Below are positions 31,751 through 41,196 of a DNA stretch of 64,000 nucleotides, in pieces (within the stretch, counting starts at the first letter, position 1; each line of letters starts with the position of its first letter). Made by a program: the position numbers and the translations under genes. The DNA comes from CBDATA01 sp965215615 (GTDB lineage Bacteria; Acidobacteriota; Vicinamibacteria; Marinacidobacterales; Marinacidobacteraceae). The notes beneath the pieces were generated by a model. It saw only the letters and a list, made by a program, of their open reading frames with translations, was not told the origin of the DNA and made no database searches. Location: assembly GCA_965215615.1 (NCBI GenBank), contig OZ244068.1, positions 1,240,001 to 1,304,000 of the forward strand, given 5' to 3'.

Positions 31751-34088
31751 GTGTCGAGGTCTCGGCCATTCGGTTCCAAGAAAAGAGGATGCCCGCTTCA
31801 TCCGGGGGCAGGGGCGTTACATAGACGACATCAAGCTCCCCGGAATGCTCTACCTGGACATCACCCGGAGTCCGTACGCCCACGCGAAGATCACGAAGAT
31901 CCACGAAGACACCGCCATGGCCGTCGATGGCGTGGCGGCGGTGATCACCGGCAAGACGCTCGAAGGCTTCAAGCTCGCCTGGATGCCGACCCTGATGAGC
32001 GACCAGCAGATGGTGCTTCCGATAGACACCGTCAAGTATCAGGCGCAGGAAGTCGCGGCGGTGGTTGCGACCTCGCGCTACGCCGCGGCGGATGGTGCGG
32101 CCGCTCTCGAAGTGGACTACGACCCCCTTCCGGTGGTGGTGGATCCGCACGAGGCGCTGAAGCCCGATTCCCCCAAGGTGCGGGACGACAAGGAGAGCAA
32201 CCACATCTTCCACTGGGAGAGCGGAGACAGCGAGGCCACCGACCAGGCGCTCGCCGGCTGCGACACGGTGGTCCGCCAGAAGATGCACATCCCGCGCATC
32301 CACGTGGCCTCCATCGAGACCTGCGGCTGCGTCGCGAGCTGGAACAAGGTAGAAGGACATCTGACCCTGTACCTCACCACCCAGGCCCCCCACGCGATCC
32401 GTACCGTCGTGGCTCTCGTGACCGCGCATCTAGGGCTCGCCGAACACAAGATCCGGGTGATCTCGCCCGACATCGGAGGTGGATTCGGCGGGAAGGTTCC
32501 GGTGTATCCCGGTTATGTGCTCGCGACCGCCGCTTCGGTGGTGACCGGCAAGCCGGTGAAATGGATCGAGGACCGCTCGGAGAATCTCCAGGCCGACTCC
32601 TTCGCCCGTGACTACCACATCTCGGCCACCCTTGGCTCGAAGAACGGCAAGGTGGCGGCGCTGCGGCTGGATACGGTGGCCGACCACGGCTATTCGGATG
32701 CGGCGGCCAACCCATCGAAGTTCCCGGCGGGGCTGTACCACATCGCTACCGGGTCCTACGACATGGAGGCTGCCCACATTGCGGTGGACGGGGCGTACAC
32801 CAACAAGCCGCCGGGCGGAATCGCCTACCGGTGCTCTTTCCGGGTCACCGAGGCGGTCCACGCCATCGAGCGGATGGTGGATCTCCTCGCCCGCGAGAAC
32901 GGCGAAGATCCGGCGGACTTCCGGATGCGGAATTTCATCACCCCGGAGCAGTTCCCCTACACCTCGCCGCTTGGCTGGGAATACGACAGCGGGAACTACG
33001 GCAAGGCGCTCCAGAAGGCGATGGACATGATCGGCTACCAGGATCTGCGCCGCGAACAGGCCGAAAAGCGTTCGCGGGGCGAGTTCATGGGAATCGGGAT
33101 CAGCTCGTTCACCGAGATCGTGGGCGGAGGCCCCTCCAAGACCTTCGACATCCTGGGGATCAAGATGTTCGATTCGAGCGAGATCCGAATCCATCCCACC
33201 GGTAAGGCGATCGCCCGTTTCGGAACCAAGTCCCAGGGGCAGGGGCACGAGACCACCTATGCCCAGATCATCGCGGAGGAACTCGGGATTCCGCCGGAGG
33301 ACATCCAGGTCGAAGAGGGAGACACCGACACGGCTCCCTATGGACTCGGAACCTACGCGAGCCGGTCCACTCCGACCGCCGGTGCGGCGGCCGCGGTCGC
33401 TTCGCGGAAGATCCGGGAGAAGGCCCGGAAGATCGCCGCGCACCTGCTCGAAGCCGACGAGGCCGATCTCGAGTGGGAGCGCGGCAGGTTCTTCGTGAAA
33501 GGGTCGCCGGATCGGGCCAAGACCATCCAGGACATCGCCTTCGCCGCCTACACCAACCATCCGGAGGGCATGGAGGCGGGTCTCGAGGCGATTTCCTACT
33601 ACGACCCGCCCAACCTGACCTATCCGTTCGGCTCCTATATCTGCTGCGTGGACATCGATCGGGGCACCGGGCAGGTTTCCATCCGTCGCTTTGTCGCGGT
33701 GGACGATTGCGGGGTCCGGATCAATCCGATGATCGTGGATGGCCAGATCCATGGCGGTCTCGCGATGGGCATGGCACCGGCGCTGTTCGAGGAAATTTCC
33801 TACGACTCGGAGGGCAACATCACCGGCGGGAACTTCGTCGAGTACCTGGTTCCGACCGCGATGGAAACCCCGAACTGGGAACTTGGCGAGACGGTGACTC
33901 CGTCGCCGCACCACCCGATCGGGGCCAAGGGAGTCGGTGAGTCGGCCACCGTCGGCGCGCCTCCCGCCATCGTGAACGCGGTGGTGGATGCGCTCTGGCA
34001 CCTCGGGGTGCGGCACGTGGAAATTCCCATGACCCCCTCGCGCATCTGGAACATCCTGAACGAGCACGGCGTCGCGGCGACCCGCTGA
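31743..34088 (+). CDS. coxL: Form I aerobic CO dehydrogenase large subunit
   Basis: This is a 781-residue molybdopterin-dependent enzyme. Residues 361-367 read AYRCSFR, the active-site loop specific to form I CoxL; Cys364 corresponds to the Cys that bridges to copper in the Mo-Cu site. Other conserved parts are SPDIGGGFGGK and SQGQGHETTYAQ. It oxidises CO to CO2 with water, probably supplying electrons for respiration during carbon starvation. Gene order M-S-L also fits form I. Confidence 0.95.
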   Translation: MTECRGLGHSVPRKEDARFIRGQGRYIDDIKLPGMLYLDITRSPYAHAKITKIHEDTAMAVDGVAAVITGKTLEGFKLAWMPTLMSDQQMVLPIDTVKYQAQEVAAVVATSRYAAADGAAALEVDYDPLPVVVDPHEALKPDSPKVRDDKESNHIFHWESGDSEATDQALAGCDTVVRQKMHIPRIHVASIETCGCVASWNKVEGHLTLYLTTQAPHAIRTVVALVTAHLGLAEHKIRVISPDIGGGFGGKVPVYPGYVLATAASVVTGKPVKWIEDRSENLQADSFARDYHISATLGSKNGKVAALRLDTVADHGYSDAAANPSKFPAGLYHIATGSYDMEAAHIAVDGAYTNKPPGGIAYRCSFRVTEAVHAIERMVDLLARENGEDPADFRMRNFITPEQFPYTSPLGWEYDSGNYGKALQKAMDMIGYQDLRREQAEKRSRGEFMGIGISSFTEIVGGGPSKTFDILGIKMFDSSEIRIHPTGKAIARFGTKSQGQGHETTYAQIIAEELGIPPEDIQVEEGDTDTAPYGLGTYASRSTPTAGAAAAVASRKIREKARKIAAHLLEADEADLEWERGRFFVKGSPDRAKTIQDIAFAAYTNHPEGMEAGLEAISYYDPPNLTYPFGSYICCVDIDRGTGQVSIRRFVAVDDCGVRINPMIVDGQIHGGLAMGMAPALFEEISYDSEGNITGGNFVEYLVPTAMETPNWELGETVTPSPHHPIGAKGVGESATVGAPPAIVNAVVDALWHLGVRHVEIPMTPSRIWNILNEHGVAATR

Positions 34089-34095
34089 CCGGAAG

Positions 34096-35004
34096 GTGGT
34101 GCCGAGCGAATCGAACGATGTATTCGCTGCCGCCGCGCGCCTCTACCGGGAGCGCGTTCCGTTCGTGCTGGCCACTGTGGTCCGTGCCGAGCGGCCGACT
34201 TCGGCGCGTCCCGGCGCGAAGGCCATCGTCCACGCGGATGGAAGCGTCGAGGGTTTCGTTGGCGGCACCTGTGTCCGTCCGGCTGTCCGGCGCGAGTCGC
34301 TTCGGGCGCTCGACGAGGGGAAGCCGCGCCTGCTTCGCATTTCGCCCGAACCCGGCGAGGCAGCAGAAGAGGGCGTTCTCGAAGAGCACATGGCCTGCGT
34401 GAGCGGCGGCGCGGTGGATATCCACATCGAGCCGTATTTGCCTTCCCGAAAGCTGCTGCTCGCCGGGAATTCCCCGGTTGTAGAGGCGCTCGCCGGCCTC
34501 GGCGCGGCACTCGGGATGGAAGTTGACACGGTCGATTCGGATACCGAACCGGACGGCGCGTGCTTCGTGGTCGCGGGTCATGGAGAAGGGGAGTGGGAAG
34601 CGCTCAAGGCCGGGCTTGCCGGCGAACGGGCGGCCTACGTGGGGCTTGTGGCAAGCCCGCGGCGGGCTGCGGCAGTGCGAGAGCGGCTCGCCGGAATGGG
34701 CCTCTCCGACGCGGAGATCGCCCGACTGCGTTCGCCCGCCGGTCTCGACATCGGGGCGGAAACACCGGGCGAGATTGCACTCAGCATCCTCGCCCAGATG
34801 GTCCAGAAGAAGTCGCAAACCACCGAAGCGCAACACGGCGAGGAACCCGAACCCGCGGCAACTGCGGTGGATCCGATCTGTGGGATGTCGGTCTCGCGGG
34901 ACTCTCCGCACCGGTTCGAGCAGGCAGGTGAGATGTTTTGGTTCTGTTGCGCAGGCTGCTTCGAGACGTTCGTGGCGCGGAACGAAAACCCGGAAATACG
35001 CTGA
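34096..35004 (+). CDS. XdhC/CoxF-like protein with C-terminal YHS domain
   Basis: This is a 302-residue protein beginning GTG GTG. Residues ~1-230 match XdhC/CoxF-type maturation proteins, with a shortened RPGAKAIVHADGSVEGFVGG region, LLLAGNSPVVEALA and a terminal IGAETPGEIALSILAQM. The last ~45 residues form a YHS-like metal-binding domain: DPICGMSVS, FWFCCAGCFETF. YHS domains bind metals, often copper or iron. Right after form I coxL, a copper or sulfide delivery role for the Mo-Cu centre is a reasonable inference. The fusion is unusual. Confidence 0.85.
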   Translation: MVPSESNDVFAAAARLYRERVPFVLATVVRAERPTSARPGAKAIVHADGSVEGFVGGTCVRPAVRRESLRALDEGKPRLLRISPEPGEAAEEGVLEEHMACVSGGAVDIHIEPYLPSRKLLLAGNSPVVEALAGLGAALGMEVDTVDSDTEPDGACFVVAGHGEGEWEALKAGLAGERAAYVGLVASPRRAAAVRERLAGMGLSDAEIARLRSPAGLDIGAETPGEIALSILAQMVQKKSQTTEAQHGEEPEPAATAVDPICGMSVSRDSPHRFEQAGEMFWFCCAGCFETFVARNENPEIR

Positions 35005-35224
35005 ATCGCCGGGGGCGTTACTCTTGGCGCATGCGGTTCGGACGCTTGCTGCCGGATCCCGTCGCATCGCGCCTTCTCCGGCGCGCGGCTGGGTCGGAAA
35101 CGGCTTCGGATGGGCGACGACAGGGTCCGAATCCGCAGCACGGGTTGGGGATGGACGGCCGGCCGGGAATGGGCCGCGCCGGGAACAGCGTTTCTCTTGA
35201 CCTTTGCTCGACAGGAGGCTGGTC

Positions 35225-38188
35225 ATGCTCCATCCGCGGATTCGCCGCTTCGCGTCTGCCCTGCTTTTGGCCGGGATGCTTTTCGCCCCCTATGCCGAGG
35301 CCCAGTTCGCCCGCGCCAGTCTGGCGGGGACGGTCACCGATGACGGCGGCCTCGCCCTGCCCGGGGTAACGGTCACCGTCGCCAACGCCGACACCGGCGC
35401 AGTGCGGGTGGTCACCACTTCGGCCGCCGGCCGGTACGTCTTCAACGGCCTGATCCCCGGGCCTTACGACGTGAGCTTCGATCTGCCGTCCTTCCGGCCG
35501 GTGCGTCGGGAAGGACTCCAGTTGGTCGTGGGCCAGGAAGCCTCGCTGAACGTCTCCATGCAGCTCGGAGGCATCGAGGAGACGGTCGTGGTCACCGCCG
35601 AAGCGCCGGTCGTGGACGTGACCTCGAAGGAAGTCGGCGCCACTGTGACCACCGAGACCATGGAGGCACTCCCGACCCAGTCGCGGAGCTTCATCGACTT
35701 TGCGGGGCTCATCCCGGGTGTCGTGCCGAACGTGGCCACCGCGTCCACCGCCGCGGATTCGATCTTCGTGAACGGTCAGGACAACAACAACAACAGCTTC
35801 AACGTGGACGGCGCGAACAACGACGACGATGTCATCGGCGGTGCCGCCGGAGCGCAGACCCGTACCGCCATCGAAGCGGTGCAGGAGTTCCAGATCCTGA
35901 CCACCCAGTTCGACGCCGAGTTCGGCCGGACCCAGGGCGGGGTCATCAACGCGGTGACGAAGAGCGGCACCAACGAAATCAGCGGAACCGGTTTCTACTA
36001 CTACCAGGGCAAGGAACTGAACGCGCCCAACTTCTTCACGGAACGGAACGACCAGGAGAAGCCCGATATCCGCTTCCAGTCCATCGGCGGCGTGCTGGGC
36101 GGCCCCATCATTCGGGATCGGTTCCATTTCTTCGGCAGCTTCGAGCGGCTCACTCCCGAAGAGGGGATCGCTCGCACCTTCGAGACGCGGCCCGATCTCT
36201 CCTTCGTGACCACCGAGGACAACCTGCTCCGGAACAGCCTGGTCAAGCTGGACTATCAGCTCACCGATTCTCACAAGGCGGCGGTCCGTTACCTCCAGGA
36301 GTATTCCCCGCAGTACAACCAGATCATCGGCGGAGGCACGACCCTCGAGGCTTCGCGCGAGGAGCAGGATACGGACACCAGCGTGATCGCTTCGCTCGAC
36401 AGCGTGGTGGGCGACCGGGGTTTCAACAACCTGCGAGTTTCCTTCACCGAGGAGGATGTCGCGTTCGCGAACCCTGGTTTCAACAACAACGGACAGACCT
36501 TCGAAGCGCAGCGCGCCCTCGATGTCAGTCTTTCGCGGGATACGGTTCTCGAAGGGGCGAGCACGGTGGCCTCGCACCGGATCAACCGGTCCTGGCAGGT
36601 GGACGACACGTTTTCGATCTTCGTGCCCGACTGGGGAGGCGATCACAACATCCGCGTGGGGTTCAACTTTTCCCGGCGCTCGGTGGCCCGGAACAACTCC
36701 TCCACCGCGAACGGCCAGTTCGGCTTCGACGCGGACGTTCCCTGGAATCGCGAGGATCTCGCGACCTACCCCAACTGGTTCAACATCCGGGTCGGAGGTT
36801 CATCCGGCGAAAACGCCTCGGTCCCCGAGAACAACGTGTACGGGGTCTTCTTCCAGGATGACTGGCAGATTGGATCGAACCTCACCCTGAACCTCGGGGC
36901 TCGCTGGGACAAGGAGGATCTCACCGACGACAACGACAACATCGGCCCCCGGATCGGCCTGACCTGGGATCCCTTCGGTGAGGGGCGGACGGCGATCAAG
37001 GCCGGTTTCGGACGCTTCTTCGAGCGGTTCCAGCTCGGCTTCTACGAGGACTTCTTCTTCGATGCCGCCGAGCTTCCGTTCGGGTTCACGACCCGGGTTC
37101 CCGGTGCCGGGAACGATCCGCAGATGTTCTACGACATCGTCCACGGCAACGGCATCACCTCGCTCAACCAGCTCCGCGACTTCCTCGCCGCCGACCTCGA
37201 GAGCGGAGATGTCGGTGGCCTGAACAGCCAGCCGACCGTGCCGCACCCGAATCGGGTCACTCCCTACGCCGACACCTTCAGCCTCGGCATCCAGCACGAA
37301 ATCGCCGCCGCCACCTCGGTCGGCGCGGATTTCATCCACACCCGTAATCGGGACGTGAACGTGTGGGCGGATCTCAATCCGTTCTCGAACAATCTGGGCC
37401 AGCGGCCCAACATTTCCATCCTGAATGGCGAGGTCGTGAACTTCGGCTCGATCATCACCTACCTGAACGCCGGCGAGAGCGACTACAACGCGCTCCAGCT
37501 CTCGTTGAACCGCCGCTTCAGCGACTCGCCCATCGGCAGGATGAGCTTCACCGCCTCCTACACCGCCGCTTCCCAGAAGGGGGATGTGAACGCCGGCGGG
37601 GTTCCGCGCGCCCGCTTCCAGGCCTATACCGAGACCGGGTACAACTTCGACACCGGGGAACTCATCGGGCAGCCGCTCGCGCTCAACATGAACCATCCGG
37701 CCAACACCGATCGGCCGTCTCCGTGGTTCCGGACTCACAACTTCGTGACCAGTTGGAGCTGGCTCGTTCCGGGAAGTAGTTGGGCGGACAGCGCCGGCCT
37801 CTACGTGACCGGCATTTTCCGTTACCTCTCCGGCTCCCGCGACACGCTCGAGACCAACGACCGGGAGGACAACAACCAGCGGGTAGTGGCTCCCGCCGGC
37901 TCGTACAGCGCGAACCGCGATTCGGATATCGCCCGGACGACCGATTTCGACGGAAAGATCAACGGCCTGGAGGAACCCGATTTCGCCAAGCTGGACATCA
38001 GCTTCCGGTACGCGGTTCCGATCGGCGACCGCTACGAGATCACGATCCTCGGCGACGTGTTCAACGTCCTCAATCGGGTCAACTTCAATCAGATGGGGAG
38101 CGACATCATCTCTTCCGGCGGCTTCCTGATCCCGACCGCTGCCTTTCCGCCACGCGAGATGCAGCTCGGCGCTCGGTTCACCTTCTGA
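35225..38188 (+). CDS. TonB-dependent receptor, Oar-like, with carboxypeptidase-regulatory N-domain
   Basis: The ATG at 35225 follows ACAGGAGG and gives 987 residues with a signal peptide (to ~residue 27). An N-terminal beta-sandwich (ARASLAGTVTDDGGLALPGV to about residue 115) precedes a plug (FVNGQDNNNNSF, EVQEFQILTTQFDAEFG) and a beta-barrel ending in Phe (GARFTF). This is the typical acidobacterial/myxobacterial Oar layout. It imports an unknown large ligand across the outer membrane. It interrupts the region between cox maturation genes; the 220 bases before it show no other gene. Confidence 0.9.
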   Translation: MLHPRIRRFASALLLAGMLFAPYAEAQFARASLAGTVTDDGGLALPGVTVTVANADTGAVRVVTTSAAGRYVFNGLIPGPYDVSFDLPSFRPVRREGLQLVVGQEASLNVSMQLGGIEETVVVTAEAPVVDVTSKEVGATVTTETMEALPTQSRSFIDFAGLIPGVVPNVATASTAADSIFVNGQDNNNNSFNVDGANNDDDVIGGAAGAQTRTAIEAVQEFQILTTQFDAEFGRTQGGVINAVTKSGTNEISGTGFYYYQGKELNAPNFFTERNDQEKPDIRFQSIGGVLGGPIIRDRFHFFGSFERLTPEEGIARTFETRPDLSFVTTEDNLLRNSLVKLDYQLTDSHKAAVRYLQEYSPQYNQIIGGGTTLEASREEQDTDTSVIASLDSVVGDRGFNNLRVSFTEEDVAFANPGFNNNGQTFEAQRALDVSLSRDTVLEGASTVASHRINRSWQVDDTFSIFVPDWGGDHNIRVGFNFSRRSVARNNSSTANGQFGFDADVPWNREDLATYPNWFNIRVGGSSGENASVPENNVYGVFFQDDWQIGSNLTLNLGARWDKEDLTDDNDNIGPRIGLTWDPFGEGRTAIKAGFGRFFERFQLGFYEDFFFDAAELPFGFTTRVPGAGNDPQMFYDIVHGNGITSLNQLRDFLAADLESGDVGGLNSQPTVPHPNRVTPYADTFSLGIQHEIAAATSVGADFIHTRNRDVNVWADLNPFSNNLGQRPNISILNGEVVNFGSIITYLNAGESDYNALQLSLNRRFSDSPIGRMSFTASYTAASQKGDVNAGGVPRARFQAYTETGYNFDTGELIGQPLALNMNHPANTDRPSPWFRTHNFVTSWSWLVPGSSWADSAGLYVTGIFRYLSGSRDTLETNDREDNNQRVVAPAGSYSANRDSDIARTTDFDGKINGLEEPDFAKLDISFRYAVPIGDRYEITILGDVFNVLNRVNFNQMGSDIISSGGFLIPTAAFPPREMQLGARFTF

Positions 38189-39105
38189 ACTCTCCTCGAT
38201 CCGGCATCGGCCAGCGCCTCGCTCTCGCGGTGGCGCTCGGTGCGCTCCCGCTTCCGGCCGCGGCGCAGAACGGGGGGATCCGCGGCCGGGTGGTGGATCC
38301 TTCGGGAGATCCGCTCGCCGGGGTGCGGGTCACGCTCGCGTTTCTCGGTGGCGTGAACCGGACGGTCTCGGTGGATTCCGACGACCGGGGCAACTTCGTC
38401 CGGATGGGCATCCGCCTCGGCGAATACCGGATGGAGTTGAACCGGGAGGGCTACGGGATTCACGAAGAGACCGTGCGGATCCGGCCGGGAGTACCGACCC
38501 GGGTGGGAGAAATCACCCTGAGCCCGCTCGCGCCGGTGGCGGTGAACCCACCGGCCGGCAGCGCGAACCTCAAGGCCGGACAGGATGCGCTCCGAGAAGA
38601 AAACCACCAGGCGGCGGTGGACGCTTTTCGTGCCGAGATCGCGGACCGCCCGAAAAGCACGGAAGCGCATCGCCTCCTCGGCATCGCGCTCCGTCTCCTC
38701 GGTGAAACGGACGAGGCGCGCTCGACGCTCGAACGGGCGATCGGTTTCGATCCGGAGAACGCTCTGGCGTGGGGCGCGCTCGCCGATCTCGAGGCGGGGC
38801 TCGGAAACTGGCCGGCCACCGTTTCCGCACTGGAAGCGGCTATCCGGCTCGATTCCGATTCCCGCGACTTCCGGTTCCGGTTGGGCGGTGCCCTGATGAA
38901 CGGAGGAGATCTGGACCGGGCGGCGGAGGTGTTCGGAGCGCTTCCGGACGATGCCGGGGCTCGCTATCAGCTCGGAATGATCGCGCTCAACCGTGGCCGG
39001 AACGACGAGGCGATCGCCCACCTGGAGCGGGTGCTGGAACTCGCGCCGGACACGGAAGACGCTTCGCGGGCGCGAGGCATCCTCGAGGCGCTGCGGCCAA
39101 ACTGA
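38185..39105 (+). CDS. Secreted carboxypeptidase-regulatory/TPR protein
   Basis: The mature frame runs from RLALAVALGALPLPAAAQNG, a signal peptide, into a carboxypeptidase-regulatory domain (IRGRVVDPSGDPLAGVRVTL) and TPR repeats (AVDAFRAEIADRPKSTEAHR, ALAWGALADLEAGLGNWPAT). No ATG, GTG or TTG fits the leader. CTG 38185 overlapping the TonB stop (CTGA) is the best start, giving 306 residues; this is inferred. It is coupled to the TonB receptor and probably works with it in the periplasm. Confidence 0.75.
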   Translation: MNSPRSGIGQRLALAVALGALPLPAAAQNGGIRGRVVDPSGDPLAGVRVTLAFLGGVNRTVSVDSDDRGNFVRMGIRLGEYRMELNREGYGIHEETVRIRPGVPTRVGEITLSPLAPVAVNPPAGSANLKAGQDALREENHQAAVDAFRAEIADRPKSTEAHRLLGIALRLLGETDEARSTLERAIGFDPENALAWGALADLEAGLGNWPATVSALEAAIRLDSDSRDFRFRLGGALMNGGDLDRAAEVFGALPDDAGARYQLGMIALNRGRNDEAIAHLERVLELAPDTEDASRARGILEALRPN

Positions 39106-39136
39106 GCGGAACAGGCGGCGAGTAGAATCCGCCGTC

Positions 39137-39577
39137 ATGGAATTCAGTGGAACCGAAATCATCAGTGCGCCGAAAGAGCGTGTATGGGAGTTCGTCACGA
39201 ACGCCGAATCGCTTGCCGGCTGTGTGCCGGGAGTCGAATCGTTCCGGGTCGTGGAACCCGGAAAGCGGTTCGAGGTCACCGGGGGAATCAAGCTCGGGAC
39301 GGTGGCACTCCGGTCGAAGAACGCGCTCGAATGGGTCGAGCAGGTCGAGGGGGAACTCGCCCGGCTCAAGGTGCAGGGCCGCGGCCCGGGAACGACGATC
39401 GACGGAACCGCCGAGATGCGGCTCCGCGAAGTGGAGGAAGGCACCGCGCTCGACTGGACCGGCTCGATCCAGATCCGCGGAACGGTGGCGGCGCTCGCCT
39501 CGCGGCTGCTGCGCCCGGTCAGCGAACGGATCCTGCGGGATGTGTTCGCCAAGATGAAGAACAACATCGAGAACTGA
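39137..39577 (+). CDS. coxG: CoxG/SRPBCC family protein
   Basis: This is a 146-residue protein opening MEFSGTEIISAPKERVWEFV and CVPGVESFRVV, the CoxG signature. The helix-grip fold is associated with CODH clusters; in Afipia CoxG helps anchor CODH to the membrane (recalled, not checked). Here it lies 5 kb past coxL, separated by the TonB and TPR genes, yet is still part of the same gene neighbourhood. Confidence 0.88.
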   Translation: MEFSGTEIISAPKERVWEFVTNAESLAGCVPGVESFRVVEPGKRFEVTGGIKLGTVALRSKNALEWVEQVEGELARLKVQGRGPGTTIDGTAEMRLREVEEGTALDWTGSIQIRGTVAALASRLLRPVSERILRDVFAKMKNNIEN

Positions 39578-39595
39578 AGCCGGGAGGAACTTTCC

Positions 39596-40777
39596 ATGAG
39601 TCATCCGAAGTGTGTCCACGGCCTCCTGGTCGGCCTGCTGCTGCTCGCCGGTTCCGCCGTCGCGCAGGATCCCTACTTTCCGGATCGCCACGAGTGGATC
39701 ACCCGCACCCCGACGGAAGCGGGGATGGACGGGGAGATTCTCGATGAGGCGATCGCCATCGCGGTAGCGGCGGAATCGGACGCGCCACGCGATCTCGCCC
39801 TGAACCACGAGCTGACCTTCGGGCGCGAGCCCCATGGGAGCCTGGTGGGGCCGACCACGGTGCGCGGGGATCTGAGCGGCATGGTGGTGAAAGATGGCTT
39901 CCTCGTCGCCGAATGGGGGCCGACGATGAAGGTGGACATGACCTTCAGCGTCTCGAAGACCTTCCTTTCGACCGTGATTGGCCTGCTCCACCACGACGGG
40001 CTGATCGCTTCGGTGGACGACCGGGTCGGCCCCTACATGCCGACCGACGAACTCTTCGGGTCAAGCCACAACCAGCCCATCACCTGGGATCACCTGCTGC
40101 GGCAGACGAGCGACTGGTCGGGAACGCTCTGGGGCAAGCCGGACTGGGCCGACCGGCCGGTCGGGGACCATCCGTTCGAGTACCCGGATCGCCCGATGCA
40201 CGAGCCGGGAACCTTCTACAAGTACAACGATGTCCGGGTGAACCTGCTCGCCCTTGCCGCGCTTCACGTGGCGCGGGATCCCCTGCCGGTGATCCTCCGG
40301 GAGCGGATCATGGATCCCATCGGAGCATCGAGCACCTGGCGCTGGCACGGCTACGAAAACAGTTGGGTGATGATCGACGGCCGCGAGGTCCAGTCGGTCA
40401 GCGGCGGCGGCCACTGGGGCGGGGGGATGCACATCAGCGCCCGGGACCTGGCGCGTTTCGGCTACCTGTTCCTGCGAATGGGGAACTGGGACGGCGAGCA
40501 ACTCATCTCCGAGGACTGGATCGCGATGGCCCGCACCCCGGGGAGCGTGAACCCCGCCTACGGCCACATGAACTGGTTCCTGAACGGGCCGGTGGAGCGC
40601 GACGGCGAGATGGTGAAATCCATCCCCGCCGCGCCGGATACCGCGGTCACCTTCCGCGGCGCGGGCAGCAACATCGTCTATGTGGACTGGGAGAACGACC
40701 TGGTGGTGGTCGTCCGCTGGATCCAGGGCAGCGGCCTGAACCCGTTTCTCGGGAAGGTGCTCGAAGCGCTCGACTGA
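39596..40777 (+). CDS. Secreted serine hydrolase (beta-lactamase/class C type)
   Basis: This is a 393-residue exported enzyme. A signal peptide (MSHPKCVHGLLVGLLLLAGS) is followed by FSVSK, the SxxK nucleophile motif, and YKYNDVRVN, the YxN motif; a GGGHWGGGMH stretch is near the third element. The family includes esterases, D-aminopeptidases and beta-lactamases. It starts 18 bases after coxG, ending the cox-associated group. The substrate is unknown. Confidence 0.88.
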   Translation: MSHPKCVHGLLVGLLLLAGSAVAQDPYFPDRHEWITRTPTEAGMDGEILDEAIAIAVAAESDAPRDLALNHELTFGREPHGSLVGPTTVRGDLSGMVVKDGFLVAEWGPTMKVDMTFSVSKTFLSTVIGLLHHDGLIASVDDRVGPYMPTDELFGSSHNQPITWDHLLRQTSDWSGTLWGKPDWADRPVGDHPFEYPDRPMHEPGTFYKYNDVRVNLLALAALHVARDPLPVILRERIMDPIGASSTWRWHGYENSWVMIDGREVQSVSGGGHWGGGMHISARDLARFGYLFLRMGNWDGEQLISEDWIAMARTPGSVNPAYGHMNWFLNGPVERDGEMVKSIPAAPDTAVTFRGAGSNIVYVDWENDLVVVVRWIQGSGLNPFLGKVLEALD

Positions 40778-40854
40778 CCCGGCAGGGCAGGGGGCGCGTC
40801 ATCTTCGGACGTATTTGAGCCGGCGGACGGCGACGGGCGACCACTTCTGTATAA

Positions 40855-41033
40855 CAGGCTGTGGAAAAACTAACGCGGCATTCGACGAGCGATGCATCCC
40901 GTCTGAACGCTCGCCTGGAGGCTCGCTCTTCGTTGCGATTCGCTCGAAATAGCGCTGCTATGGCTCACTCACGCGCCTTGTCAGCCGGGCGCCTCACCCG
41001 TCTCGGTGCTCACGCCAGTTTATCCACAGCCTG
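40855..41033 (+). mobile_element. MITE-like element, copy A (179 bp)
   Basis: The element has terminal inverted repeats CAGGCTGTGGAAAAACT (40855-40871) and AGTTTATCCACAGCCTG (41017-41033), 16 of 17 matching. ATAA flanks both ends directly, a likely 4-bp target duplication. Copy B at 43263-43441 is the same length and differs at only about nine positions by eye. It has no transposase gene. The interval 40778-40854 shows no gene. Confidence 0.8.
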
Positions 41034-41039
41034 ATAAGG

Positions 41040-41090
41040 TGGCCCCCATCCTTCGGACAGTTTTCCCCGGTCCGGATAACGAACAATTCG
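41040..41090 (-). repeat. Dispersed ~50-bp repeat, copy 2
   Basis: On the minus strand this is the partner of 12329-12380, beginning CGAATTGTTCGTTATCCGG. It starts six bases past the right end of MITE copy A. The remainder up to 41196 shows no gene. The function is unknown; the two copies lie 28.7 kb apart in inverse orientation. Confidence 0.75.
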
Positions 41091-41196
41091 GGCTTACGGG
41101 ACGCTCCAAGGTCTTCAAGGACACCCGGAACCTCTGGGATCGTATTTACGAGTGCTGCGATCCTTGCGAAGAAGCGCTCGCCCCGCTGACCACCCC

